Below are positions 8,001 to 14,875 of a DNA stretch of 25,897 nt, one piece after another. The DNA lies in the NCBI GenBank assembly GCA_020029455.1, contig JAIBJH010000013.1:1-25897 (forward strand), given 5' to 3'. Within the stretch, counting starts at the first letter, position 1; each line of letters starts with the position of its first letter. The stretch is from Hyphomicrobiales bacterium (lineage in GTDB: Bacteria > Pseudomonadota > Alphaproteobacteria > Rhizobiales > Aestuariivirgaceae). The notes beneath the pieces were generated by a model. The model searched no databases, was not told where the DNA came from, and worked only from the letters and a program-made list of their open reading frames with translations. The translations under genes and the position numbers were made by a program.

Positions 8001-8638
8001 GCAGCCAGACCCACTGTCGCATGGGGAAGAAGCTCCAGTGGATGCATGAGAATTTCGCAATCGCCATCCGGCGCATCGCCGTAGCCCCACGACGCATGGC
8101 AAAACCGGACACCTGCCCTCCGGGCAGCCTGATGGTCCACGGGCATGTCTCCCACGAACAGTGTTTCGGAAGGATCAGTATTGGTCAGAGCACAGGCCAA
8201 GAGAATGTGATCGGGGGCAGGTTTGCCGCGCAACCCGGTTTCCGGAGTTTGCACCGTATCGAACACTATCGGAAGTTTGCTCAAGAGTTCGCGGGCACGG
8301 CTTCGGTCTTTTGAAGTTACCACGCCCAGCTTGTGACCATGGAGGGACAGATTCACCAAGAGCTCATTGATTGAGGGATACCACTTGAGCAGCGCCTCAT
8401 GCTGGCGAGAGGCAGAGAAATAGATATGGCTCGCTTCAGTTGCTAGTTTCTGCAAGCCAAGCGCACGCATGATTTCGGCGAAGGGCGTTCCGATTTTTTC
8501 GAAATACTGCTCAAATGGAACCGTCACATGAAGTTCGCGCTGAACTGCCGCCCAGGCAACTCTCATGTTGTCCTTGGAATTCAACAACACGCCGTCCATG
8601 TCGAAAAGAACAAGCTGTATTGGCTTTATTGACGCCAT
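7997..8638 (-). CDS. HAD-family phosphatase (phosphoglycolate phosphatase-like)
   Basis: A 213-residue soluble hydrolase with all HAD motifs: DMDGV with nucleophile D13 and acid/base D15, GVVTSKDRSRARELL (motif II T/S), GLRGKPAPDHI (motif III lysine), and FVGDMPVDHQAARRAG (motif IV acids). A helical cap lies between motifs I and II, as in subfamily IA phosphatases. The ATG at 8638 is chosen; GGAG lies 11 bases upstream, whereas the in-frame GTG at 8647 is only 2 bases from it. First gene of the operon with kdsB (ATGA overlap) and the GT42-like gene. By context it may dephosphorylate the sugar phosphate before CMP activation, the job KdsC or NeuB/N-linked phosphatases do elsewhere; the substrate is inferred. 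It is not KdsC itself, which is shorter and capless. Confidence 0.82.
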   Translation of the reverse strand: MASIKPIQLVLFDMDGVLLNSKDNMRVAWAAVQRELHVTVPFEQYFEKIGTPFAEIMRALGLQKLATEASHIYFSASRQHEALLKWYPSINELLVNLSLHGHKLGVVTSKDRSRARELLSKLPIVFDTVQTPETGLRGKPAPDHILLACALTNTDPSETLFVGDMPVDHQAARRAGVRFCHASWGYGDAPDGDCEILMHPLELLPHATVGLAA

Positions 8639-8733
8639 TTGTTTCACTGCTCCCGCCGGCCCTGTGGAAGGTTATGAGGGGATTCCAGCAGGGCTTTGTG
8701 ACGGGCAGTTCAAACATTTATGACGATATGGCA

Positions 8734-8759
8734 GGCGAGAGCTTCTACTTGCTCTCGCC
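8734..8759 (-). terminator. Hairpin at the end of the padR gene
   Basis: GGCGAGAGC (8734-8742) and GCTCTCGCC (8751-8759) form a perfect 9-bp stem. The 8-nt loop contains the padR stop codon (8745-8747). No T-run follows on the minus strand. The remaining bases between the padR stop and the phosphatase start show nothing else. Confidence 0.5.
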
Positions 8760-9335
8760 CACGATCTTCCGCGCCGCATCTTCGAGGATCGTGCGCACGC
8801 GCGTGCTCTCCTCCGTGCTCCAGCCGCCGGGTTTGCCCATGACGGCATGGCGTAGCGTGCGGGCCGCATGCATCACGGGTTCCGGCGGCAGGTGCGTTTC
8901 TTCGGCGCCCGCCATCACATTGATGCGCTCCATCAGGGCGCGCACTTCTTCTGCGTGCTCTGCCAAATGTTCGCGACCCTTGGCCGTGGCGCGATAGGAT
9001 TTCTTCGTGCCCGGATTTTCTTCCGGCTCGATCAGTTCCTGCTCTTCGAGCAGCGTCAGTGTCGGATAGATCGTACCAGGGCTTGGTGCATAGTTGCCGG
9101 AAAAACGGGCCTCGATGCTGCGGATCAGGTCATAACCGTGGGAAGGTGTATCCGCGATGAGGGCCAGCAGCAGCAGGCGAAGATGGCCCTGCTCGAACAT
9201 TCGCCGTCCGCGTCCGCCCATGGGTCCAAAGGGCGAGCCGTCAGCGAAGGGGCCTCCCCGTTTCCAGCCATGGCCGCCTTTGTGGCGGTGGCCCCAGCCC
9301 CAATGGTGGCCGGGTCCGTGATTGTGATGTCTCAT
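8745..9335 (-). CDS. PadR-family transcriptional regulator with His/Gly-rich N-terminus
   Basis: A 196-residue protein. Residues 1-45 are rich in His, Gly and Trp (MRHHNHGPGHHWGWGHRHKG and so on). The PadR winged helix follows: MFEQGHLRLLLLALIADTPSHGYDLIRSIE, then SPGTIYPTLTLLEEQELIEPEE and a basic wing (KKSYRATAKGREHL). A C-terminal helical dimerisation segment ends the protein. The ATG at 9333-9335 is preferred because AAAGGA lies 6 bases upstream; an ATG at 9356 is in frame. PadR proteins are usually local, often autoregulatory repressors, and a strong palindrome sits about 50-70 bases upstream. The histidine-rich arm could bind metal, but this is only suggested by composition. The target gene is not obvious here, and no transporter is adjacent. 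Confidence 0.9.
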   Translation of the reverse strand: MRHHNHGPGHHWGWGHRHKGGHGWKRGGPFADGSPFGPMGGRGRRMFEQGHLRLLLLALIADTPSHGYDLIRSIEARFSGNYAPSPGTIYPTLTLLEEQELIEPEENPGTKKSYRATAKGREHLAEHAEEVRALMERINVMAGAEETHLPPEPVMHAARTLRHAVMGKPGGWSTEESTRVRTILEDAARKIVGESK

Positions 9336-9384
9336 TATTTTTCCTTTCAATTCCATCGCTAGAGAACGATAGCTCTTACGACAC

Positions 9385-9406
9385 GTCTTAAGATATATCG
9401 TAAGAC
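9385..9406. promoter_or_regulatory. Palindromic operator candidate of padR
   Basis: GTCTTA (9385-9390) and TAAGAC (9401-9406) flank AGATATATCG, whose GATATATC core is itself palindromic. Only one base pair breaks the 22-base symmetry. A further half-site CTTACG lies at 9375-9380, so two overlapping dyads are possible. It is 50 bases upstream of the padR start and fits an autoregulatory PadR site. Confidence 0.55.
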
Positions 9407-9422
9407 TGTCTTTTCAAGGGTG

Positions 9423-9471
9423 GAATTGAAAGAATTATCACCTATCTCAGAAAATGTAGTGATTTCAATTC
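9423..9471. terminator. Inverted repeat between the AraC-Ogt gene and padR
   Basis: GAATTGAAA (9423-9431) and TTTCAATTC (9463-9471) are perfect 9-base inverted arms. ATCAC (9437-9441) and GTGAT (9459-9463) can extend the structure. It lies 11 bases after the stop of the AraC-Ogt gene, so it may end that transcript. Its A+T-rich arms would also suit a protein-binding site for padR. Confidence 0.4.
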
Positions 9472-9481
9472 ATTAGAAAAA

Positions 9482-10336
9482 CTAGTTCCGCATCACGGCC
9501 CCCGCCTCCCAGCCCAGTATGGCCCGTTTGCGGGTGAGGCCCCAGTGATAGCCGGTCAGTGCGCCATTGCTGCCGACCACGCGGTGGCAGGGCACGACGA
9601 AGGAAAGGGGGTTCTTACCTACGGCAGCGCCTACCGCCCGTGCCGCCTTGGGCGAGCCGATGTGCTCCGCAATGGCGCCATAGGTGGAAGCCTTGCCCAC
9701 TGGAATCTTGAGCAGTGTCTCCCACACCCGGATCTCGAAATCCGTGCCGATGAAAGTGACGCGCAAAGGTTCGCCAGGCCGGAAACGCGGTTCGGCAAAA
9801 ATCTTGGCTGCGGCAGGAGCGGTTCTCGCCGAATCCTCCGTATACTGAGCATATGGCCAGCGGCTTTTCATGTCGGCGAGTGCCTTTGCCTCCTCGCCGG
9901 GATCGGCAAAGGCAAGGCCGCACAGGCCGAATTCAGTGACCATCAGCAGCGCCAAGCCAAAGGGAGAAGGGTGGAAGCCGTAAGCTATCTGCAATCCTTC
10001 ACCTCTCATCTTGTAAGCGCCCGGCGGCATGCCTTCATGGGTGACGAAGAGATCATGCAATCGCCCTGGCCCCGAAAGGCCAGACTCAAGCGCCGCATCG
10101 AGAACGCTGGCATTCTCGTCAAGGAGCGTTCGCGCATGGTTGAGCGTCAGCGCCTGGATAAAGGCTTTTGGTGAAAGCCCCGCCCATCGCGTGAAAAGCC
10201 GCTGCAAATGTTCGGGGCTCATCCGCATTTTCTGCGCCAGCGCCTCAAGCGAGGGCTGGTCGCGGTAGGAACCGGAAAGATGGGCGATCAACTCGCGCAC
10301 CGTGGCATAGTCGTCAAGCATGGATGGTGTTGTCAT
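9482..10336 (-). CDS. AraC-type DNA-binding domain fused to methylated-DNA-protein-cysteine methyltransferase
   Basis: The 284-residue protein joins an AraC helix-turn-helix pair (about residues 10-110: LEALAQKMRMSPEHLQRLFTRWAG and LDAALESGLSGPGRLHDLF) to an Ogt/AGT domain (about 115-280). The active-site motif VVPCHRVVG carries the acceptor cysteine. The AGT domain removes O6-methylguanine or O4-methylthymine lesions by irreversible transfer to that cysteine. Compared with E. coli Ada, the N-terminal zinc domain that senses methylphosphotriesters is absent, so classical Ada self-activation cannot apply. Such two-domain versions are widespread. The start at 10334-10336 begins MTTPSML directly ahead of the AraC domain; no strong Shine-Dalgarno is visible. 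Monocistronic, with hairpins on both sides. Confidence 0.92.
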   Translation of the reverse strand: MTTPSMLDDYATVRELIAHLSGSYRDQPSLEALAQKMRMSPEHLQRLFTRWAGLSPKAFIQALTLNHARTLLDENASVLDAALESGLSGPGRLHDLFVTHEGMPPGAYKMRGEGLQIAYGFHPSPFGLALLMVTEFGLCGLAFADPGEEAKALADMKSRWPYAQYTEDSARTAPAAAKIFAEPRFRPGEPLRVTFIGTDFEIRVWETLLKIPVGKASTYGAIAEHIGSPKAARAVGAAVGKNPLSFVVPCHRVVGSNGALTGYHWGLTRKRAILGWEAGAVMRN

Positions 10337-10397
10337 GCTCGCAAAGCTAGGGCGGCAAAGGGAGGCAAACCACCCGATTCTTGATCGGTTATTTTGC

Positions 10398-10462
10398 TAG
10401 CACATCGGGCGCGCAAGTGGAATCACCTGCGAAGCGGAAGATGCGCCAGATTCAATGTGCTA
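10398..10462. repeat. Small palindromic element ending in TAGCACAT/ATGTGCTA
   Basis: TAGCACAT (10398-10405) and ATGTGCTA (10455-10462) are perfect 8-base terminal inverted repeats, and GCGC/GCGCC segments inside extend the dyad. The element fills most of the 143-base gap between the AraC-Ogt and DUF2244 genes. Similar short dyads with TGCTTTAGCACAT-like ends occur in Hyphomicrobiales intergenic DNA as far as I recall. No second copy was noticed in the window. Confidence 0.4.
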
Positions 10463-10479
10463 AAGCAGTTTATCGGCGA

Positions 10480-10965
10480 TCAGTTGACCGCCGGCTGCTG
10501 TAGTGCCTGCCGCAGCGCCTTGGCCAGTGACTGCCGGTCCTCCGCACCGAGGAAAGAGCCGATCTCATGGCGCTTGTCGCGATAGGCGAGAAAGAGCCTG
10601 CCCACCAGCTCCCGGGCCGCATCGAACTCAAGATCAACACGCAGCCACCGTCTGTTGAAATGCCGGGATGTGGGCTCGCCGCGCCAGGGCTTGCGCAGCA
10701 GGATCACTTCATCGCCCGTGATGCTGATCTGCTCGAAGCTCTCCGCCTCGGACCAGTTGCGCTTGAGCGCCCACCAGACCAGAGCCACATCAAGCCCCAT
10801 GAAGCCGACAACAGGCCAGGCCCCCACGATCCAGAAGAACAGGCCTGCCACCAGATTGAGGCCCGCCACAATGGCAATGATCGTCGCCAACCCTTCGCGC
10901 GAAAGCGAGCGGTTGGGGCGGAGCGTCACGGCCCAAGTGGGGAGTGTCTCGTCCTTGCCTTGCAT
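10480..10965 (-). CDS. DUF2244 family integral membrane protein
   Basis: A 161-residue protein with a short cytosolic start ending LRPNRSLSREG. Two adjacent hydrophobic segments follow (about residues 26-48, LATIIAIVAGLNLVAGLFFWIV, and 50-66, ending VALVWWALKRN). A soluble C-terminal domain ends it, with ISITGDEVILLRKPWRGEP and FNRRWLRVDLE. This is the pattern of the DUF2244 (COG5488) family, found mainly in alphaproteobacteria; function unknown. It starts only 17 bases from the divergent nth gene, a pairing that I believe recurs in related genomes. The intergenic space is too small for two separate promoters, so transcription of one or both must begin within the other gene. Confidence 0.85.
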   Translation of the reverse strand: MQGKDETLPTWAVTLRPNRSLSREGLATIIAIVAGLNLVAGLFFWIVGAWPVVGFMGLDVALVWWALKRNWSEAESFEQISITGDEVILLRKPWRGEPTSRHFNRRWLRVDLEFDAARELVGRLFLAYRDKRHEIGSFLGAEDRQSLAKALRQALQQPAVN

Positions 10966-10982
10966 GACGTCCCCATGATTAT

Positions 10983-11675
10983 GTGGGAACCGTGAAATCG
11001 CAAGTGAAGAAACGGAAACCGGCGCCGCGCAGATTGCCGCAAGCGGTGGTGGATGAAATCTTTGCGCGCTTCGCTGCGGCCAATCCGGAACCGAAGGGAG
11101 AGCTGCAGTCCGTCAACCCCTTCACATTTCTCGTGGCGGTGGTGCTTTCGGCTCAGGCAACCGACGAAAGCGTCAACAAGGCAACAGCCCCGCTCTTTGC
11201 CAAGATATCAACTCCACAAGAGATGCTGGCATTGGGCGAGGACAAGTTGCGGGATGCCATCAGAACCATCGGCCTCTATCGCACCAAGGCGAAGAATGTG
11301 ATCGCGCTGTGCCGCAGGCTGGTGAAGGAGCATAGCGGCGAGGTGCCCCGCGACCGCGCGGCGCTGGAAGCGCTCCCCGGCGTTGGCCGCAAAACCGCCA
11401 ATGTGGTGCTGAACCATGTCTTCGGTGAAGCGACCATCGCCGTTGACACCCACATCTTCCGCCTCGGCAATAGGCTCAATCTCGCTCCCGGTAAAACGCC
11501 CGGCGAAGTGGAGCAGGGGCTGTTGAAAATTGTTCCTGAAGACAAAAAGCGCCATGCCCACCACTGGCTCATCCTGCACGGCCGCTATGTCTGCAAGGCT
11601 CGGAGGCCGGAATGCTGGCGCTGCCTGATCGCCGACCTCTGCCCCTTCACACCGAAGAGCGCTTCACCTGTTTGA
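10983..11675 (+). CDS. nth: Endonuclease III (DNA glycosylase/AP lyase)
   Basis: This base-excision repair enzyme removes oxidised pyrimidines and cleaves the abasic strand. The 230-residue product shows the HhH-GPD core: NPFTFLVAVVLSAQATD, the hairpin LPGVGRKTANVVLN with the catalytic lysine, and VDTHIFRLGNRL with the catalytic aspartate. It also has the 4Fe-4S loop CKARRPECWRCLIADLC (C-x6-C-x2-C-x5-C). A GTG at 10983 is used as start; GTGs at 10992 and 11004 are possible, and no convincing ribosome binding site decides between them. A basic N-terminal extension (KKRKPAPRR) precedes the conserved domain. The 3' end overlaps the convergent membrane-protein gene by 29 bases. Confidence 0.96.
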   Translation: MGTVKSQVKKRKPAPRRLPQAVVDEIFARFAAANPEPKGELQSVNPFTFLVAVVLSAQATDESVNKATAPLFAKISTPQEMLALGEDKLRDAIRTIGLYRTKAKNVIALCRRLVKEHSGEVPRDRAALEALPGVGRKTANVVLNHVFGEATIAVDTHIFRLGNRLNLAPGKTPGEVEQGLLKIVPEDKKRHAHHWLILHGRYVCKARRPECWRCLIADLCPFTPKSASPV

Positions 11676-12309
11676 AAAGATGCACGAAATAGGACGTGGC
11701 AAAGAGCGGCACTGTGAGGTTGACGATGGGCACCAGCGCCAAAAGGGCAGGCAGGAATCCCGCCGTGAAGATACTGACGGCATTGTCCTTGCGCAGCTCT
11801 TTCGCCTCGGCGGGGGCCATGAAGCGCATGGCCGCCATCTCGAAATATTCCCGCGAGAGCAGATAGGCATTGATCATCACAAGCACGATGGCGCCGAAGC
11901 CGGTGAACACCAGCGGCAACGCGAGAAGGTTCACGGCGAGCACCAGCAGGCCGAATTGAACCGCAAGAAATAGTCCTTTCAGGAATGGTTGTGGCTGTCC
12001 CATCCTGTCTCCGGAATAGTGCTTTGCTTCGACTTTCGCGGCTACCTCATCGAGATAGAGTCCTGCGAACATCGCCGTCACCGGCGCCATCAGGAAGAAG
12101 AACGCCACAAAGAGGCCAAGGCTGGCGCCAATTTCGGCAAGCTGCTCGAGCCAAGGCGTCGAAAAGAAAGTCAGGAACCAGAACAGCGCCTGCAGCGCCA
12201 GGAAGATTGCCGCAAAGAGAGCGATGGCAAGACCAACGGCCCTGAACAGGATGGAGCGGAAATCCGGTGACGTGAGATCGCCCAGGGCGCGGAACGCGGC
12301 AGTCAGCAT
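11647..12309 (-). CDS. EI24/CysZ-like integral membrane protein
   Basis: A 220-residue protein with four or five strongly hydrophobic segments: AVGLAIALFAAIFLALQALFW, LGLFVAFFFLMAPVTAMFAGLY, FGLLVLAVNLLALPLVFTGFG and FLPALLALVPIVNLTVPLFA. Between them is the charged loop LDEVAAKVEAKHYSGD. YLLSREYFEMAAMRF, near the C-terminal third, is characteristic of the EI24/CysZ (former DUF540) family. E. coli CysZ carries sulfate; whether this relative does is unknown, and no cysteine-biosynthesis gene is adjacent. The ATG at 12307-12309 (MLTAAFRALGDL) is the family-like start; a longer frame reaches upstream into the divergent adenosine kinase start. Its 3' end overlaps nth. Confidence 0.8.
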   Translation of the reverse strand: MLTAAFRALGDLTSPDFRSILFRAVGLAIALFAAIFLALQALFWFLTFFSTPWLEQLAEIGASLGLFVAFFFLMAPVTAMFAGLYLDEVAAKVEAKHYSGDRMGQPQPFLKGLFLAVQFGLLVLAVNLLALPLVFTGFGAIVLVMINAYLLSREYFEMAAMRFMAPAEAKELRKDNAVSIFTAGFLPALLALVPIVNLTVPLFATSYFVHLFKQVKRSSV

Positions 12310-12353
12310 GAGGGCATAAGTAGGGTGCAACCCTTGTTTCGGCAAGCGCCCTC
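12310..12353. promoter_or_regulatory. Dyad in the divergent CysZ-like/adenosine kinase promoter region
   Basis: GAGGGC (12310-12315) pairs with GCCCTC (12348-12353), and inside it AGGGT (12322-12326) pairs with ACCCT (12330-12334). The dyad occupies most of the 59-base divergent spacer, so it could be a shared operator or a leader hairpin. No recognised regulator motif is seen. Confidence 0.3.
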
Positions 12354-12368
12354 CGCTACCAGCGCCCC

Positions 12369-13361
12369 ATGTCAGATTCCACACATGTCCTCACCATTGG
12401 CAACGCGATCGTCGATGTCATCGCCAAGGTCGACGAAGCCTTCGTGCGCCGCGAAAAACTGGTCAAGGGTTCCATGAACCTCATCGACGAAGAGCGCGCT
12501 GAAATGCTCTATGGCGTCATGGGCCCGGCCATCGAAGTTTCCGGCGGCAGCGCAGGCAACACGGCAGCGGGCGTTGCCTCCTTCGGCGGCAGGGCCGCCT
12601 ATATCGGCAAGGTGAAGGCCGACCAGCTGGGCGGCATCTACCGCCACGACATGCGCTCCCAGGGTGTCGCTTTCGATACGCCGGCGGCAACTGATGGCCC
12701 TGCGACCGCACGTTCCTTCATTCTGGTCACACCCGATGGCGAGCGCACCATGAACACCTATCTGGGCGCCTGCGTGAACCTCAATGCCGCCGACATTGAT
12801 GCCGAGACCGTCAAGGCCTCCGATGTCACCTATATGGAGGGCTATCTCTACGATAAACCCGCCGCCAAGGAGGCTTTCCGCGAAGCGGCGAGAATTTCCC
12901 AGGGCGCGGGCAAGCTCACGTCCATCACGCTCTCCGATTCATTCTGCGTGGAGCGCCACCGCGATGATTTCCTCTCGCTCATCCGTTCCAGCATCAACAT
13001 CGTTTTCGCCAATGAGCGGGAATTGACGTCACTTTACCAGACGCAGAATTTCTCCGGTGCGCTCGATGCCATTAGGCGCGATTGCCCGATTGGCGTCGTC
13101 ACCCGCTCCGCCAAGGGCAGCGTCATTGTGAAGGGCGGAGACACCATCGAAGTTCCGGCCCATCCCGTGAAGCATGTAGTGGACGTGACGGGGGCGGGCG
13201 ATCTTTATGCCGCGGGCTTCCTTTTCGCCTACACGGCGGGAAAGCCGCTGGCCCATTGTGCGCGGCTCGGCAGTTTGGCAGCAGCGGAAGTCATCTCACA
13301 TGTGGGCGCACGGCCGGAAGTCAATTTGCTGGTGCATGCGAAAGAGCAGGGGTTGTTGTAG
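12369..13361 (+). CDS. Adenosine kinase, PfkB/ribokinase family
   Basis: The 330-residue sugar/nucleoside kinase begins with a typical LTIGNAIVDVIAKVD strand. The PfkB signature 1 region SGGSAGNTAAGVASFGGRAAYIGKV is near residue 58, and the C-terminal signature 2 VDVTGAGDLYAAGFLFAY carries the anion-hole glycines and catalytic aspartate. The NExxx-type segment NIVFANERELTSLY is also present. The whole protein matches the alphaproteobacterial adenosine kinase type (adenosine + ATP to AMP + ADP, purine salvage); another nucleoside or sugar substrate cannot be excluded. The ATG at 12369 directly follows CAGCGCCCC and has no Shine-Dalgarno. It is divergent from the CysZ-like gene and convergent with tlyC across a long inverted repeat. 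Confidence 0.88.
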   Translation: MSDSTHVLTIGNAIVDVIAKVDEAFVRREKLVKGSMNLIDEERAEMLYGVMGPAIEVSGGSAGNTAAGVASFGGRAAYIGKVKADQLGGIYRHDMRSQGVAFDTPAATDGPATARSFILVTPDGERTMNTYLGACVNLNAADIDAETVKASDVTYMEGYLYDKPAAKEAFREAARISQGAGKLTSITLSDSFCVERHRDDFLSLIRSSINIVFANERELTSLYQTQNFSGALDAIRRDCPIGVVTRSAKGSVIVKGGDTIEVPAHPVKHVVDVTGAGDLYAAGFLFAYTAGKPLAHCARLGSLAAAEVISHVGARPEVNLLVHAKEQGLL

Positions 13362-13377
13362 ACAAATCACTTATTCT

Positions 13378-13452
13378 CTCCATGGGCGGGCTTGATCGGC
13401 CCACCCAGCGCAACAAAAAGACTGGGTCGGCGGGTCAAGCCCGCCGATGGAG
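13378..13452. terminator. Long inverted repeat, bidirectional terminator between adenosine kinase and tlyC
   Basis: The arms are CTCCAT, GGCGGGCTTGA and ACCCAG on the left, and their complements CTGGGT, TCAAGCCCGCC and ATGGAG on the right. They are separated by a 13-base loop containing a run of five A. A few outer bases (TATTCTC/GAGAATA) nearly extend it. It fills the 99-base space between two convergent genes, 9 bases from the tlyC stop. It therefore serves as a natural transcription end for both and marks the end of the tsaB-rimI to tlyC operon. Confidence 0.7.
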
Positions 13453-13460
13453 AATATGGA

Positions 13461-14426
13461 CTACCCACCCTCGCCCTGCGCCTCTTCCGGCGCGTCAGGC
13501 TTCTGCTTCACATGGATGCGCACCTGCTTCACCCGCCTGAGGTCGCTTTCCACAATCTCGAACTCAAGGCCCGAGGGGTGCGTAATCACCTCGCCCTTGA
13601 CCGGCACGCGCCCACCCATCTCGAACATGAGCCCGCCCAGCGTGTCGGCCTCGTCTTCCTTGTCCGCAGGCAGAAGATCAACGCCGAACATCTCGTCAAG
13701 CGCGGCGATGGCGATCCGCGCATCGGCCACATAGGTCGTGTCGTTCTGTTTCTTGATGAGGATCTCATCGGCATCTTCGTCATGCTCGTCCGAGATGTCG
13801 CCGACAATCGCCTCGACAATGTCCTCGAAGGAGACAAGCCCGTCGGTGCCGCCATATTCATCGACCACCACTGCAAGATGCACATGGGTTGCCTTCATCT
13901 TGATGAGAAGGTCGGAGGCCGGCATGGAAAGCGGCACATAGAGAACATCGCGCACGATCGAGGAGTGTTGCTTGACCGCCGTGTTGAGTTCCGCCGCCGG
14001 AAGCGACAGGCCGACTCCGGATTTCGTCTTCCTGCTGCGGCCCTTGGAATTGAGCCAGCGCAGAAAATCCTTCACATGCACCATGCCAACAACATCATCG
14101 AGCGTCTCGCGATAGACCGGCAGGCGCGAGTGATTGGCTTCGGTGAAGCGATCGAGCAGGGCGCGCAGCGTTTCTGTTTCCTCTAAGCCGATGATATCGG
14201 CGCGCGGCACCATCAAGTCCGAGACCCGCAGATCCTGGAAGCTGATGAGATTGCCCAGCATGGAGCGGGCATCGGCGGTGATGCCGGGAGTGCCTGTTGT
14301 TTCGGCGTGACTCTCGATCACGCCTTCGAGGCTCTCCCGCAGGTCCTTCGAGGGCCTGAGGCGGCGCCTCAGCCAGGCCAGAAAGCCGGGCGCCCTCCTG
14401 GGCTCATGGGTTCTGTCGCTGCTCAT
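13461..14426 (-). CDS. tlyC: CBS-domain CorC/TlyC (HlyC/CorC) family protein
   Basis: A 321-residue cytosolic protein with the order of CorC/YbeX. After a charged N-terminal region comes MLGNLISFQDLRVSDLMVPRADI, then a CBS pair (VGMVHVKDFLRWL; VVVDEYGGTDGLVSFEDIVEAIVGDI). The C-terminal CorC_HlyC domain ends DLRRVKQVRIHVKQ. Members are linked to magnesium/cobalt efflux or, loosely, haemolysis. The N-terminal DUF21 membrane domain of larger relatives is missing, as normal for this subtype. Its ATG overlaps the ybeY stop in an ATGA, so the two are translationally coupled. In many related genomes lnt (apolipoprotein N-acyltransferase) follows here; in this window the operon stops at the inverted repeat instead. 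Confidence 0.93.
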   Translation of the reverse strand: MSSDRTHEPRRAPGFLAWLRRRLRPSKDLRESLEGVIESHAETTGTPGITADARSMLGNLISFQDLRVSDLMVPRADIIGLEETETLRALLDRFTEANHSRLPVYRETLDDVVGMVHVKDFLRWLNSKGRSRKTKSGVGLSLPAAELNTAVKQHSSIVRDVLYVPLSMPASDLLIKMKATHVHLAVVVDEYGGTDGLVSFEDIVEAIVGDISDEHDEDADEILIKKQNDTTYVADARIAIAALDEMFGVDLLPADKEDEADTLGGLMFEMGGRVPVKGEVITHPSGLEFEIVESDLRRVKQVRIHVKQKPDAPEEAQGEGG

Positions 14427-14875
14427 GTCAGGTAAGGATCGGGAATGCCGAGCGTGGCCAGAATGTTCCGCTCGCGCTGTTCCATGGCGTCTGCCGCCTC
14501 ATCGCTGTCATGGTCGTAACCTAGCAAATGCAGGGTCCCATGCACAATGAGATGGCTGACATGGTGAAGCAGCGGCTTTCCCTGTTCCTTGGCCTCCCGA
14601 TCAATGGTCTCGAAGGCAAGCGCAATATCGCCAAGATGCGCTTCGCTTCCGTCAGGCTTTGCCAAGGGCATGGCGGGAAAGGAAAGCACATTGGTGGCCG
14701 CATCCTTGCCCCGAAAATCGCGGTTGAGAATGCGCATCTCCGCATCGCTGGTGAAAAGCACATTGACGCTGCGCTCGTTAACGTCCAGCGCGGCAGCAAC
14801 ACAACGCGCCGCCGTTCCCTCCGCATCGGGAAGCACCTCCCAGCGCGGGTCCTCCACTTCGGATGTAACGCTCAT
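14423..14875 (-). CDS. ybeY: Endoribonuclease YbeY (rRNA maturation factor)
   Basis: This 150-residue metalloprotein acts in 16S rRNA 3' end maturation and ribosome quality control. It has the family landmarks NVLFTSDAEMRILNRDFRGKDAATNVLSFP and LGDIALAFETI. The zinc motif HLIVHGTLHLLGYDHD supplies three histidines spaced H-x3-H-x5-H. The length is normal. Start and stop overlap the flanking genes phoH and tlyC by 4 bases each (ATGA), a very tight operon arrangement. The phoH-ybeY-tlyC order is conserved across proteobacteria and supports the call. Confidence 0.97.
   Translation of the reverse strand: MSVTSEVEDPRWEVLPDAEGTAARCVAAALDVNERSVNVLFTSDAEMRILNRDFRGKDAATNVLSFPAMPLAKPDGSEAHLGDIALAFETIDREAKEQGKPLLHHVSHLIVHGTLHLLGYDHDSDEAADAMEQRERNILATLGIPDPYLT

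Noticed and set aside
10983..12309. nth and the CysZ-like gene overlap as a possible annotation error
   Set aside because: Both C-termini are conserved (Fe-S cluster in nth; hydrophobic end in the other), so the 29-base convergent overlap is accepted as real.
12361..12368. The same CAGCGCCCC string directly before the adenosine kinase and lepA start codons
   Set aside because: Two occurrences of 9 G+C-rich bases are easily chance; it does not resemble a ribosome binding site.
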